Origin: an uncultured Bacteriovoracaceae bacterium
Lineage (GTDB): Bacteria > Bdellovibrionota > Bacteriovoracia > Bacteriovoracales > Bacteriovoracaceae
Assembly (NCBI GenBank): GCA_950054155.1
Contig: CATLOT010000015.1
Span: 20,969-84,968 of the forward strand
Length of the DNA: 64,000 nt
Reading direction: 5' to 3'
The translations under genes were made by a program, and so were the position numbers. The notes under the pieces were generated by a model, which did no database searches, was not told where the DNA came from, and saw nothing but the letters and a program-made list of their open reading frames with translations. Positions 7,904 to 16,287 of the stretch are shown here, piece by piece; position 1 is the first letter of the stretch; each line of letters starts with the position of its first letter.

Positions 7904-8688
7904 TTCTTCCCTCCTTTTAGGAATAAGAGCGACTTTTGACTCCCCTCATTGGGGTGAGAGAAAAAAGGTGTCCCCCGTAACCAGATTCGAAAGGCCTGAT
8001 AATAGATCCCTAAAACTACCTTTAAGGTAATCCAAGGAAACTTCATCAAGATATTTCGCATATTGTGAGAATTAAAATCTTTTGCATGAAGAGCTAAGTG
8101 TGCGAGGAAAGCAGGGCTGCCATCGCTCTTCGTACAGTCCATATGAAACGCGAGTTCATCCCCAGGAGGGGAAAACTTCCAGGCATAGTTCATATCCATC
8201 CCAAAAAAAGGAGAAACATGAAACTCCTTTTTGAAAGCACAATGAACCCACTTTCTTGATGGGTCTTCAACCTCGGTGGCATAGCAGTAACGCTCACCCC
8301 AGGGTGTGTTTTCGATTTCACCCATCACATACTCGAGCCGTTCACCACTCACGTCATAACAATAGTAGAAGGAGACAGGATTAAAACAGAGACCAAAATA
8401 GCGTAAATGAGTAAGAATAAAGATGGGTCCTTGTGGTCGCGTGCCCAGTTTCTCCTCTACAGTATCTCGCACACAAGTATCGAGGCTCTTTTGAGGGTCA
8501 CCGTGATAATCTTCTCGCCTGTAGCTAATGAGATTTCTTTTTTCATAACTTGAATACCACTGACCAGAAAGTAGCTTTTCAATTTCAGCAATATTGAAGA
8601 AGGTCATAAAGAGCTTGTAGGAAAAGGTATACCCCTTCTCGCCTATTCTCTTATGAATGACCTGTCCTTCATATATTGCGTTTTTCAT
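7900..8688 (-). CDS. DUF1365 family protein
   Basis: A 262-residue protein of the DUF1365 family. Recognisable segments are GQVIHKRIGEKGYTFSYKLFM at the start, LTHLRYFGLCFNPVSFYYC in the middle, and PWGERYCYA, then KEFHVSPFFGMDMNYAWKF. The biochemical function is not established. It is nearly always encoded between an FAD-containing amine-oxidase-like protein and a CFA synthase, as here, and belongs to the singlet-oxygen stress regulon in Rhodobacter. It overlaps both neighbours by four bases, which suggests coupled translation and possibly a complex. Confidence 0.9.
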   Translation of the reverse strand: MKNAIYEGQVIHKRIGEKGYTFSYKLFMTFFNIAEIEKLLSGQWYSSYEKRNLISYRREDYHGDPQKSLDTCVRDTVEEKLGTRPQGPIFILTHLRYFGLCFNPVSFYYCYDVSGERLEYVMGEIENTPWGERYCYATEVEDPSRKWVHCAFKKEFHVSPFFGMDMNYAWKFSPPGDELAFHMDCTKSDGSPAFLAHLALHAKDFNSHNMRNILMKFPWITLKVVLGIYYQAFRIWLRGTPFFSHPNEGSQKSLLFLKGGKK

Positions 8689-9926
8689 TTTCCCTCGATT
8701 TGTTCCACAACTCTTAAAGCACTAAAAAGTCCATCTTCATGAAAGCCGTTTCTCCAATAGGCGCCACAATAGAAGGTGTTATTCACGCCGCTAATGCGAT
8801 CCCATTTAGCCTGAGCATCCATTCCCTCTAATGTAAAAAGGGGGTGTGAGTAATTCATTTCTTTAATGATGGTGGTTGGATCAATTTTCTTATGGGGATT
8901 GAGAGTGACAAGAAACTCATCCTGACAATCGTGCCCTTGAAGAATGTTCATATTGTAAGTAACTGTTGAGCCGTGTGATTTATCCTGAGGAAGTAAGTAG
9001 TTCCAAGAGGCCCATGCTAGTTTTCTCTTAGGAAGAAAATTCTTATCCGTGTGTAAGAAAGTAGGATTATTGGAATAAGGAAGGGCCTCAAGTACATCTC
9101 TTTCGTCATGACTTGGATCTTTTAAGAGTTTAATGGCCGTGTCACTGTGGGTAGCGATAATGACAGCATCATATTCTTCTTCCTTCCCCTCTGTCATTAC
9201 GTACGCCTTATTATCGGCCCTGCGTATTCCTTGGACTGGTGTGTGAGAATAAATTTTCCCCTTGAATTGAGAAAGGATAGCTTCAAGGTAAGAGCGTGAT
9301 CCTCCTTCGATGACATACCACTGAGGTCTTCCCTCCACTTCTAAAAACCCATGATTTTCGAAAAAGCGAAGGATAAAGACCGCAGGAAACTCCCACACCA
9401 GAACAGGATCGACAGACCAAACGGCGGCAATCATAGGGACGATATAGTATTCAAGCACATCCTTTCTAATATTAAACTTTTTGAAGAATTGCCCCAGTGT
9501 CATCTGATGATTGCTTTCTTTGAGAAAGCGACTTGCCTTCTTATTAAAGTCAACGATGCCCTTTAAGAAGCCATAAAATGACGGTCTCAAAAGATTTGAG
9601 CGCTGAGCAAAGAGTGTGTTGAAATTAGTACCATTATATTCGAGGCCTGTTTTCTCACAACTTACACTAAAGCTCATGGATGTTTCTTTGTAAGCAACAT
9701 TTAGGCTTTCAATCATTTTTAAGAAGTTAGGATAAGTCCTCTTATTAAAAACAATGAAGCCCGTATCAACATTATAAGTCTTTTGAAGATGGTCGATTTT
9801 ATGAGTGTGGGTGTGACCCCCGAGATAATCATTGGCCTCAATAATCGAAATATCATGCCCCTTCTTATCAAGATAATGAGCGCAAGCAGCCCCAGAAATG
9901 CCCGATCCAATTATTGCTATCTTCAT
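8685..9926 (-). CDS. FAD-dependent amine-oxidase-like protein
   Basis: A 413-residue flavoprotein. The N-terminus gives the Rossmann motif IAIIGSGISGAACAHYL and the second FAD contact EANDYLGGHTHTH. The conserved VDTGFIVFNKRTYPNF and FYCGAYWRNGFHEDGL near the C-terminus are typical of the NAD(P)-binding/amine oxidase proteins paired with DUF1365. The substrate is unknown; by context it probably acts on acyl chains of membrane lipids. Its start codon overlaps the stop of the DUF1295 fusion gene (TAATG) and its stop overlaps the DUF1365 start. Confidence 0.9.
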   Translation of the reverse strand: MKIAIIGSGISGAACAHYLDKKGHDISIIEANDYLGGHTHTHKIDHLQKTYNVDTGFIVFNKRTYPNFLKMIESLNVAYKETSMSFSVSCEKTGLEYNGTNFNTLFAQRSNLLRPSFYGFLKGIVDFNKKASRFLKESNHQMTLGQFFKKFNIRKDVLEYYIVPMIAAVWSVDPVLVWEFPAVFILRFFENHGFLEVEGRPQWYVIEGGSRSYLEAILSQFKGKIYSHTPVQGIRRADNKAYVMTEGKEEEYDAVIIATHSDTAIKLLKDPSHDERDVLEALPYSNNPTFLHTDKNFLPKRKLAWASWNYLLPQDKSHGSTVTYNMNILQGHDCQDEFLVTLNPHKKIDPTTIIKEMNYSHPLFTLEGMDAQAKWDRISGVNNTFYCGAYWRNGFHEDGLFSALRVVEQIEGK

Positions 9927-11191
9927 TATTTAGCCTTTAATCGATTTTTAACGATTGAAATAATCCAACTTAGACCTGGAATGTGCTCGTAAATAAACTC
10001 TCCCATATCAAAGTAATCCCGGTGATAACTCACGAGACCTTTTTCATTAAATTTAATAAGGGAGCCTCCATTAAGAACAATTTCTTCTCCACCTTTGAGC
10101 CCTGAGGCCTTTAGGTACATTTTCCACACCATGTAATGCTGAGAGTTTTGAGAGATGCTATTTGAGAATTCAAACCTTATGGACTCAACATTCTTATAAA
10201 GATTTTTGTAGTAATCTTTTACAGAATCTAATTCCTTATGCTCTCCGAGTGGATCAACAAAGAGAGTCTCCTTATCGTAGAAGTCATCAAGTATTTCTAA
10301 ATTATTGGCGCGAAGGTCATTAAATACTTTTTCAATTTTAACGACTTCAGGGTTAGAACGATCGACCGAGCTGCTTGCCATAAGACTTCCTTCATTTGAA
10401 ATTAAGAGAAAAGAGATAATAACGATGGCCTTGGTAAACCAAGGAAAGAACTTATTCGTTTCTTTTTGATAAGCGCGATAAGAATCAGGCTTAGACTCAA
10501 GAGAAGATTCCTCTGCTGGAGGAATACCAGTCACCTTAGTAATGAGAAAGAACATTATAGCGTATGGGATAAAGCCCAAATACCCATACTCCTGATCGAT
10601 AGTATAGATCCCATAACTAAACCAGATCATAGTTTCAAAGAAGTAATTCGGATGGCGTGAATAGCGCCATAAGCCTCTCTTACACACTTCATTGGGATCA
10701 GTACGATCCTTTAAAAAGCCTTTTAACTGAGAGTCTGCCAGAATTTCTCCCCCGATTGAGAGAAGGAAAATCCCCAAGCCCAACCACTGAAAGAATCCAA
10801 TTTGAGGGTGACTTATTATTTGCAAAGGAATAGTCAGGATAACAACGAGAGCTGCTTCAACAATATAGAGAAGATAAAAGAATAGGCCGTACCAAACCTT
10901 CCACTTCTTTTTTATGGCCTCATAGCGTCTGTCCTCTCCACCCTCGGCAATACGAGAGACAAGATGACTACTTAAACGTAAAGACCACAAGGAAATCATC
11001 CCCATAAGAAGATAGTGGCTTGCTCCCATTTCACCGGGAATGAGAAAAGCAAGAAGAGGCAGTGCCAGAAGAAAGCTCGCACTCCATAGGAAATCGATCC
11101 ACGCAAAGATCTTAACCTGAAAGGAGTAGAACCATCCTACAGAGAAGACGATGAAGAGAATCAATAATAGCCACAAGGACGATGTGAGCAC
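9926..11191 (-). CDS. DUF1295 membrane protein fused to NTF2/SnoaL-like domain
   Basis: First gene of the lipid operon, 421 residues from a GTG preceded by GGGAGG. Residues about 1-250 form a multi-pass DUF1295 domain (steroid 5-alpha-reductase/ICMT-like), with the signature WRYSRHPNYFFE near residue 170. A further hydrophobic segment (about 258-277) looks like a former signal peptide. It is followed by an NTF2/SnoaL-like domain (about 280-421: LDDFYDKETLFVDPLGEH and VSYHRDYFDMGEFIYEHIP). In many proteobacteria DUF1295 and NTF2-like proteins are separate genes in RpoE-ChrR regulons, so this looks like a fusion of two regulon members. The promoter lies at 11225-11254. The catalytic role is not known. 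Confidence 0.82.
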   Translation of the reverse strand: MLTSSLWLLLILFIVFSVGWFYSFQVKIFAWIDFLWSASFLLALPLLAFLIPGEMGASHYLLMGMISLWSLRLSSHLVSRIAEGGEDRRYEAIKKKWKVWYGLFFYLLYIVEAALVVILTIPLQIISHPQIGFFQWLGLGIFLLSIGGEILADSQLKGFLKDRTDPNEVCKRGLWRYSRHPNYFFETMIWFSYGIYTIDQEYGYLGFIPYAIMFFLITKVTGIPPAEESSLESKPDSYRAYQKETNKFFPWFTKAIVIISFLLISNEGSLMASSSVDRSNPEVVKIEKVFNDLRANNLEILDDFYDKETLFVDPLGEHKELDSVKDYYKNLYKNVESIRFEFSNSISQNSQHYMVWKMYLKASGLKGGEEIVLNGGSLIKFNEKGLVSYHRDYFDMGEFIYEHIPGLSWIISIVKNRLKAK

Positions 11192-11224
11192 CCAGTGCCT
11201 CCCAATTCAAAATGCGTTCTTATT

Positions 11225-11254
11225 GGGATACGTTCAAAGGTTTTGATTGGTTCA
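11225..11254 (-). promoter_or_regulatory. predicted ECF-sigma promoter of the lipid operon
   Basis: On the minus strand TGAACC (11254-11249), an 18-base spacer and TATCCC (11230-11225) lie about 35 bases before the GTG of the first operon gene. The same -35 core, the same 18-base spacing and the same CGTAT context occur in front of the sigma gene. Rhodobacter RpoE promoters are described with a TGATCC-type -35 element, so the match is expected for this sigma family. Confidence 0.65.
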
Positions 11255-11339
11255 CCTTTTTAAATAAAATTTCGGTAAAAAGACCTTAAACCTTGTAAAA
11301 TCAAAAACTTAAGCAAGTGATAATTATTAAAAAAAACGG

Positions 11340-11369
11340 TGATCCAAACCTCCACACGCTGCGTATATA
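11340..11369 (+). promoter_or_regulatory. predicted autoregulated ECF-sigma promoter
   Basis: TGATCC (11340-11345), an 18-base spacer and TATATA (11364-11369) precede the sigma gene. The TGATCC core is that reported for Rhodobacter RpoE targets. Transcription would begin near 11376, leaving a leader of about 80 bases before the preferred ATG at 11456. The sequence shares GTGAWCCAA and CGTAT with the divergent promoter. Confidence 0.7.
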
Positions 11370-11455
11370 AAGATATGGGAGCAGTAAAACTCTTTTTACT
11401 TAAACATCATGATCAGTATAATGGGCTCGTTTTCAAATCTGGGCCTAGAGGTGTC

Positions 11456-11998
11456 ATGGAAAATTCTGCAGAATACCTCTTAGGGTTGATCGGACAATCG
11501 CAAGATCGTGCTGCTTTCAAGTCACTCTATACTCAGTATCACTCCAAGATTTATCACTACCTCCTTAAAAGTGGAGCCTCATCAGAGCAGGCATTAGAGA
11601 TCACTCAAGAATGCTTCCTTAAAATCTGGAAAAAGGCTCATCTTTATAAGAGCGATAAAGGCAGTGCCTCCACTTGGATTTTTACTCTCGTGAGAAACTC
11701 ACGTTACGATAATTTAAGAAAACAGATCAATGATCCCTTGGAGGTTTCTTCTCAGGATATCTATCCGGACGATATTGCCTCAGAAGTTGATCATGATCTT
11801 TTCACCCTCTATCAAAAAAGTGAGGCAAAAGCCGTTATTGAGACTCTCTCTCAAGAACAGCAAGATGTCCTCAACTCAGTTTATGGCCTTGGTCTAAGTC
11901 ATAATGAATATGCCGAAAGGGCACAAATACCTCTTGGAACTGTTAAGTCACGCTTACGCTTGGCCATCGGCCAAATTCGAGCAAGGCTGGAGGATTAA
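11456..11998 (+). CDS. rpoE: ECF RNA polymerase sigma factor, RpoE/ChrR-partner type
   Basis: Starting from ATG 11456 (AGAGGTG in front) gives 180 residues, normal for ECF sigma factors. Region 2 is seen as SLYTQYHSKIYHYLLK through ECFLKIWKKAHLY and STWIFTLVRNSRYD; region 4 as LSQEQQDVLNSVYGLGLSHNEYAERAQIPLGTVKSRLRLA. An upstream GTG at 11339 keeps the frame open but lies inside the predicted -35 element, so it cannot be used by that transcript. The stop overlaps the anti-sigma start (TAATG). Family and partner point to control by singlet oxygen or related photo-oxidative stress. Confidence 0.9.
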   Translation: MENSAEYLLGLIGQSQDRAAFKSLYTQYHSKIYHYLLKSGASSEQALEITQECFLKIWKKAHLYKSDKGSASTWIFTLVRNSRYDNLRKQINDPLEVSSQDIYPDDIASEVDHDLFTLYQKSEAKAVIETLSQEQQDVLNSVYGLGLSHNEYAERAQIPLGTVKSRLRLAIGQIRARLED

Positions 11999-12681
11999 TG
12001 GATAAGTATTATCACCCCAATGACTCATTAATAGCTGAATATGCAAAAGGAACCATAAGCCCAGGTCTTGGTCTCCTTGTCTCAGCCCATATCAAGCAAT
12101 GTGAAGAGTGCTTCTTTAAAGTTGAAAACCTCAGCGCAAGGGAAGCTCAAAGTCTTAAAGAGGCTCAAGGTGAGAGCCCTATCAATCTCGATGAGGCTTT
12201 CGATACTCTCATGGGTGAAATTGATGAAATAGTGGAGCCCACTCTCCAAGAAGAGGTAAACCCAGTGCAAACTCTTCATGTTAAGGGGCAGGAGTTCACT
12301 CTTCCCCTAGGTCTCACTTTCGCGCTAGAAAAGCCCGTTAACTGGAAAGAATTTGGAAAGAAAAGCTGTATTGCTCCCGTTATGGAAACTGAGCGAGGCA
12401 ACCTCTACTTTATTTATCTAGGGCCTGGTGAGGAAATCCCCAATCACGACCACGAAGCCGTTGAGTACAGCTATGTCGTTCAGGGTTGTTATGAAAGCCA
12501 GGGTCATTTCCTCTCAACGGGCACTTTTTCTCAATTTAACAACGGGGAGCAGCATTCGCCCCGTGCCGTAAGTGATGATGGCTGCCTGGTTGTTTCTTGG
12601 GTTGAAAAGAGGCTTAATTTCTTCACAGGGGTCTTCTCGCCCTTAAATAAGCTTCTTTGGTGGTATCTCCACAAAGCCTAA
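11998..12681 (+). CDS. chrR: anti-sigma factor ChrR (zinc anti-sigma domain plus cupin)
   Basis: A 227-residue protein. The N-terminal anti-sigma domain has the zinc motif AHIKQCEEC (residues about 30-38), with an upstream His in YYHPNDS. The C-terminal cupin domain (about 100-215) holds metal-ligand-like residues in PNHDHEAVEYSYVVQG and a later H in GEQHSPRA. In Rhodobacter, ChrR holds the sigma factor inactive through the zinc domain, and the cupin domain is needed for release on singlet oxygen. Both parts look intact here. It is translationally coupled to the sigma gene, as expected for a sigma/anti-sigma pair. Confidence 0.92.
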   Translation: MDKYYHPNDSLIAEYAKGTISPGLGLLVSAHIKQCEECFFKVENLSAREAQSLKEAQGESPINLDEAFDTLMGEIDEIVEPTLQEEVNPVQTLHVKGQEFTLPLGLTFALEKPVNWKEFGKKSCIAPVMETERGNLYFIYLGPGEEIPNHDHEAVEYSYVVQGCYESQGHFLSTGTFSQFNNGEQHSPRAVSDDGCLVVSWVEKRLNFFTGVFSPLNKLLWWYLHKA

Positions 12682-12769
12682 AATAACGCACTGATTCCGT
12701 AATAGTTTCACCATAAACGAATGTCATTTCTGACATAAGCAGTCTTTATCTTACAAAGACCAACATCAA

Positions 12770-12798
12770 TTGACAGTTTCGCTCAGCTTTTGTTCTAT
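12770..12798 (+). promoter_or_regulatory. sigma-70-type promoter
   Basis: A perfect TTGACA (12770-12775), a 17-base spacer and TTCTAT (12793-12798) precede the secreted metallopeptidase gene by about 28 bases. AAGGATG before the start serves as ribosome-binding site. Confidence 0.6.
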
Positions 12799-12825
12799 AG
12801 CATCCTCAAAAATAAAGGATGAAAA

Positions 12826-14241
12826 ATGAATATCTCTCTTATGAAACTCAGTCTCGCTTGCCTCCTCCTTGGACTTGTAAGCACTACTCAAGCTGCTAAC
12901 TACTTTGATAAAGCAGAAAACTGCCTCAACGTCGCTGATATCAAAGCCGTTGACTCGCACTTTGAACAATTTCAAAACTTCTCAAACACCAGCAAGACAC
13001 AAGTTTGTCGTGGCGACATGGATGAGAAATGGTTTGAAGTGGTAAGAAGTACTCTTGCTCTTCAACGTCTTAATGTTACCGACGTTCTACAAAGAGATGC
13101 GAATGACGACATGACATTAAGACCTATTGGCCAGAAAGACTGGTGGACTTACTACACACAAAGAGCCAATCAATATGTGATTGAGCCTTCACGTTGTAAT
13201 GGGAACCCTAATGTTGTGGCCTTTGTTTATCCATTCTTTAGAGGATCAATCAACCTCTGTCCTCGCTTCTTTGAAATGGACTCTGCCAGCCAGATTGAAG
13301 TTCTTATGCATGAAGTGAGACACTTTGATGGTCACTCACATGTTACTTGTACTCAAGGTAATGAAGAAGGAAATGCTGGTGCTTGTGATCGTCAAATCAA
13401 GCAAGGCGGCTCCTACGCTGTAAGTGTTCAAGCCAATGTTGAACTCTCTTATGTTGATCAACTCAACTTTGCTGATCGTGTTCTTGCTGAATCAAGCGCT
13501 ATCTACTCTGTTAATAACAAATTCAACTCGCTTCCTACCGTTAAGGCCACTGACTATGTTTACGCCTCAAACGATAAAGCTGAAGTTTGGAGACTTCCAA
13601 AAGGAAAGCCTTCGCAAGCTGAATTTGTAACAGCTCTTGATGATGCTGCCGCTATTTATGGAAATGGAAGTCAGTTCACCGTTTACCCAGTGGACACGAC
13701 AAAAGATGCTTACAGAATCTCAAAAGGCTTTAAAACTCTTGCGACTGCAATCGGTGCTTATGCCAACATGTATAATGCTGACAACGCGACTGAGAGAAAA
13801 GCTTACGGAGCTATTAGCTACTACGGTATGGGATCAATTGTTAAAGACAATAACCTCCATACATTCTGTGGTACTCAAGCAACTTCAATGACTTCATTCG
13901 CTTTCAATAGTGGAAATATCAAAGCTCTTCCCGTTCTTAAAGATTCTGAAGGCGCTGATAAGATGTTCATTATGAATGATGCTGGTGACCTTTATGAGTT
14001 CAACTGTAATGACAATAGTGGCCGCTTAAGTACAGCTCAAACAAGAAGCGTTCTTCCTGCTGAAACAGCGACAGCCTTTGCTTTCAATGCCAATGATGCT
14101 GTTGTCTTAACAGATGCTGGCGAACTCAAAGCCTATAACCTTAAGACGAACTCTTATGAAGGTATCATCTCTGGAGAGACGAACTGGATTAGTGCTTCAC
14201 CTCTTAAAGTTTATAACGTTTTTGATAACGATCTTAAGTAA
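12826..14241 (+). CDS. secreted putative HExxH metallopeptidase
   Basis: A 471-residue protein with a clear signal peptide (hydrophobic stretch ending TTQAA at about 23). Residues 162-172 read HEVRHFDGHSH: a HExxH zinc site (H162, E163, H166) with further histidines at 170 and 172 that could be the third ligand. The N-terminal half has several cysteines (ENC, QVC, SRC, NLC, VTC, GAC), probably disulphide-linked. The C-terminal half (from about 240) has repeated short segments such as LPVLKDSEGADKMFIMND and VVLTDAGELKAYN that resemble beta-propeller-like repeats. No named family is recognised. It would act outside the cytoplasm, plausibly on prey or matrix proteins. Confidence 0.65.
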   Translation: MNISLMKLSLACLLLGLVSTTQAANYFDKAENCLNVADIKAVDSHFEQFQNFSNTSKTQVCRGDMDEKWFEVVRSTLALQRLNVTDVLQRDANDDMTLRPIGQKDWWTYYTQRANQYVIEPSRCNGNPNVVAFVYPFFRGSINLCPRFFEMDSASQIEVLMHEVRHFDGHSHVTCTQGNEEGNAGACDRQIKQGGSYAVSVQANVELSYVDQLNFADRVLAESSAIYSVNNKFNSLPTVKATDYVYASNDKAEVWRLPKGKPSQAEFVTALDDAAAIYGNGSQFTVYPVDTTKDAYRISKGFKTLATAIGAYANMYNADNATERKAYGAISYYGMGSIVKDNNLHTFCGTQATSMTSFAFNSGNIKALPVLKDSEGADKMFIMNDAGDLYEFNCNDNSGRLSTAQTRSVLPAETATAFAFNANDAVVLTDAGELKAYNLKTNSYEGIISGETNWISASPLKVYNVFDNDLK

Positions 14242-14255
14242 ATAAAGCGCGTTCA

Positions 14256-14873
14256 ATGCCTAAGAAAATAATAGCTCTCATTGCAATCGTTCTCTTAGGC
14301 ACTGGCCTTTTCTTTCTCCTCAATCACTCCAATTCTGACAAGCTGCCGCTTTCATCATTGGACCATCATGACCACCACCATGATGAGGTTAAAAACGAAG
14401 CCATCGTTGATAACCACAAGACCACCCCACAAACAAGAAAAGCATACCCAAGAGATCATCTAGCAAGCAGGCTTAATGATCTCCAAACCCCCATTCAAGA
14501 GAGAGTCTACGCAGTTCGTGACTTGTCACTTGATCCCCAAGAGAGTCTTGGTAAGAAGAACCTTCAAGACCTCATTATCTTTATTAACTCTGAAAACCCT
14601 TTTATGAGAGACCCTGAAGCACGAGATCCTCATAACTTTAAATCGCGTCAACTTCAAAAAGAAGCTTCTCTTCGTGTCTATGGAATTAAGAGAATTAATC
14701 AAGACCTCAATTATAAAGACGCTCAGAGGGCACTCAATCAAATCATCCAAAAGAGCAATGATAAAGCTTTGATCAGAATAGCGAAACAAGTGCTAGACGC
14801 TAAAAAAGAAGGTCAAGATTATTTTGAGAACATCAAGAAAGGCATCTTGAGTCTTGAGCCTGTAGCTGATTAA
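14256..14873 (+). CDS. membrane-anchored histidine-rich protein, HEAT-like C-terminus
   Basis: A 205-residue protein starting 14 bases after the metallopeptidase gene. It has one N-terminal membrane segment or uncleaved signal (about 5-24), then a His/Asp cluster (DHHDHHHDE at about 37-45) that could bind metal. The rest is helical, with spacing resembling HEAT-type repeats (ERVYAVRDL, KEASLRVYGIKRI, KALIRIAKQVLD). No family name can be given. Co-transcription with the upstream HExxH protein is likely, and metal handling for it is possible but unproven. Confidence 0.6.
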   Translation: MPKKIIALIAIVLLGTGLFFLLNHSNSDKLPLSSLDHHDHHHDEVKNEAIVDNHKTTPQTRKAYPRDHLASRLNDLQTPIQERVYAVRDLSLDPQESLGKKNLQDLIIFINSENPFMRDPEARDPHNFKSRQLQKEASLRVYGIKRINQDLNYKDAQRALNQIIQKSNDKALIRIAKQVLDAKKEGQDYFENIKKGILSLEPVAD

Positions 14874-14907
14874 ATAGAGGGGTAAAACTTTAACAAAGTG
14901 GAACCTC

Positions 14908-15678
14908 ATGCCTTATCTCATTGCCTTACTCACCCTTCTCCTTTTCTCCTCATGCGCAACCTCTCCAACAGGTCGTAAGCAGTTGCTCGCCGTTAGTGAA
15001 TCGAAGATGAGTCAAATGGGTGCTCAATCTTTTGACCAGCTCAAGAAGCAAATGAAAGTCTCTCAAGATGCAAAGGCAAATCAAACAACGAAATGCTTAA
15101 GCTATGACCTCCTTAAAGCCGCGGGACAAAACCCTACAGAGTGGGAAGTCGTCGTCTTTAACGAAAAATCCCCCAATGCTTTTGCTCTTCCTGGAAATAA
15201 AATTGGTGTCCATACTGGAATGATTGACCTTGCCCAGAACAAGGCCCAACTCGCAGCTGTTATTGGGCACGAAATTGGTCATGTGCTTGCCAATCATGGA
15301 AATGAAAGAGTTTCTCAAAATATGGTTGTTCAGGGAGGACTCATGGCCACAAGTATTGCCTTAGGTGGAGAAAGTAAGAACTCACAACTTGTTTTGGCCG
15401 CCGTTGGTCTTGGCGCTCAGTTTGGCGTTCTTATGCCCTTTTCTCGAAAACATGAGACTGAAGCAGATAAATTAGGTGTCCAGTATATGGCAGCAGCAGG
15501 GTACGACCCTAGGGAAGCTTCTCGTCTCTGGGTTATTATGGGTGGTGCAGGTCAGTCCCCTCCAGAGTTTCTCTCGACTCACCCCTCACCCAGCTCACGT
15601 GTTCAGTATCTTCAAACTTATGCTCAAAAGTATGTCACAACCTATGAGAACAATCGCTCTAAGGCCAAGTGCTTATAA
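14908..15678 (+). CDS. M48 family metalloprotease lipoprotein
   Basis: A 256-residue lipoprotein: the signal peptide ends in a lipobox LFSSC with the lipidated Cys at 16. The M48 zinc site is HEIGH at H121-H125, followed by the third-ligand helix with KHETEAD around residue 185. NAFALPGNKIGVHTGMID is the typical preceding segment. Members such as LoiP and BepA act at the outer membrane in quality control. The length matches the short, single-domain type without TPR repeats, closer to LoiP than BepA. It follows the His-rich gene by 34 bases. Confidence 0.9.
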   Translation: MPYLIALLTLLLFSSCATSPTGRKQLLAVSESKMSQMGAQSFDQLKKQMKVSQDAKANQTTKCLSYDLLKAAGQNPTEWEVVVFNEKSPNAFALPGNKIGVHTGMIDLAQNKAQLAAVIGHEIGHVLANHGNERVSQNMVVQGGLMATSIALGGESKNSQLVLAAVGLGAQFGVLMPFSRKHETEADKLGVQYMAAAGYDPREASRLWVIMGGAGQSPPEFLSTHPSPSSRVQYLQTYAQKYVTTYENNRSKAKCL

Positions 15679-15690
15679 GAAAGTTTTTCT

Positions 15691-16197
15691 TTAACTGAGG
15701 ATTTCATATATTTCGGTGGGATCGATAAAGTCGGCTTCCTCAATGATGGTGAGTCCCTTCTTATGAGCGACTTCTTTAATTTCTGGCTTGAGTGAAAGAA
15801 AGGCAAATTCACTACAAATAAATTTTTCATGCCCATCGGCACCAATACTGGCATTTATGCCAAGCTTATCTCTTAAGAAAATATTAAAGAGCGAGGCCAT
15901 TCCATACTTATGCCTAAGATGGTCGATACAAAATTGGATAATCTCTTTCTTTCTCTTGGCATCAACTTCAATGGAGAATTGAGTGATTATTCGATTACGC
16001 TTAATCCAGTTTTCGTACTTCTCAGCTTGAACTTGGCCGGCACTGGCCTCATAAATCATGGTTCTCTCATAGAAATCACTTCTAATTTTAAGGCAGACAT
16101 GGCTAAAAGGGGCTCCTAGGTACCACCTTAGAAAGCCCGACAGGAAGCTCCACTTCTTTGGAGTGGAGAATAGGATTTCTATATTTTTTGTCAGCAT
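15691..16197 (-). CDS. permuted papain-fold (YiiX/NlpC-P60-like) protein
   Basis: A 168-residue protein without signal peptide. FSHVCLKI (about residues 32-39), a glutamate in MIYEAS and a later FICSEF (about 128-133) give the His...Glu...Cys order expected of permuted papain-like amidases, in which the catalytic Cys comes last. Relatives cleave amide or ester bonds of peptidoglycan or lipids, but many substrates are unknown. It is convergent with the M48 gene. Confidence 0.6.
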   Translation of the reverse strand: MLTKNIEILFSTPKKWSFLSGFLRWYLGAPFSHVCLKIRSDFYERTMIYEASAGQVQAEKYENWIKRNRIITQFSIEVDAKRKKEIIQFCIDHLRHKYGMASLFNIFLRDKLGINASIGADGHEKFICSEFAFLSLKPEIKEVAHKKGLTIIEEADFIDPTEIYEILS

Positions 16198-16287
16198 CCT
16201 TAACTTCCTAATTAAAACAAAGGCTTAGCTAATGTATAAGAGAAATTAATACTCAACATTTATGCTCCAGCAAACGATAAGACTCTT

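Noticed and set aside
11339..11455. Longer sigma-factor frame from GTG 11339
   Set aside because: The GTG lies within the predicted -35 element and the extra 39 residues do not resemble sigma region 2; ATG 11456 has a ribosome-binding site.
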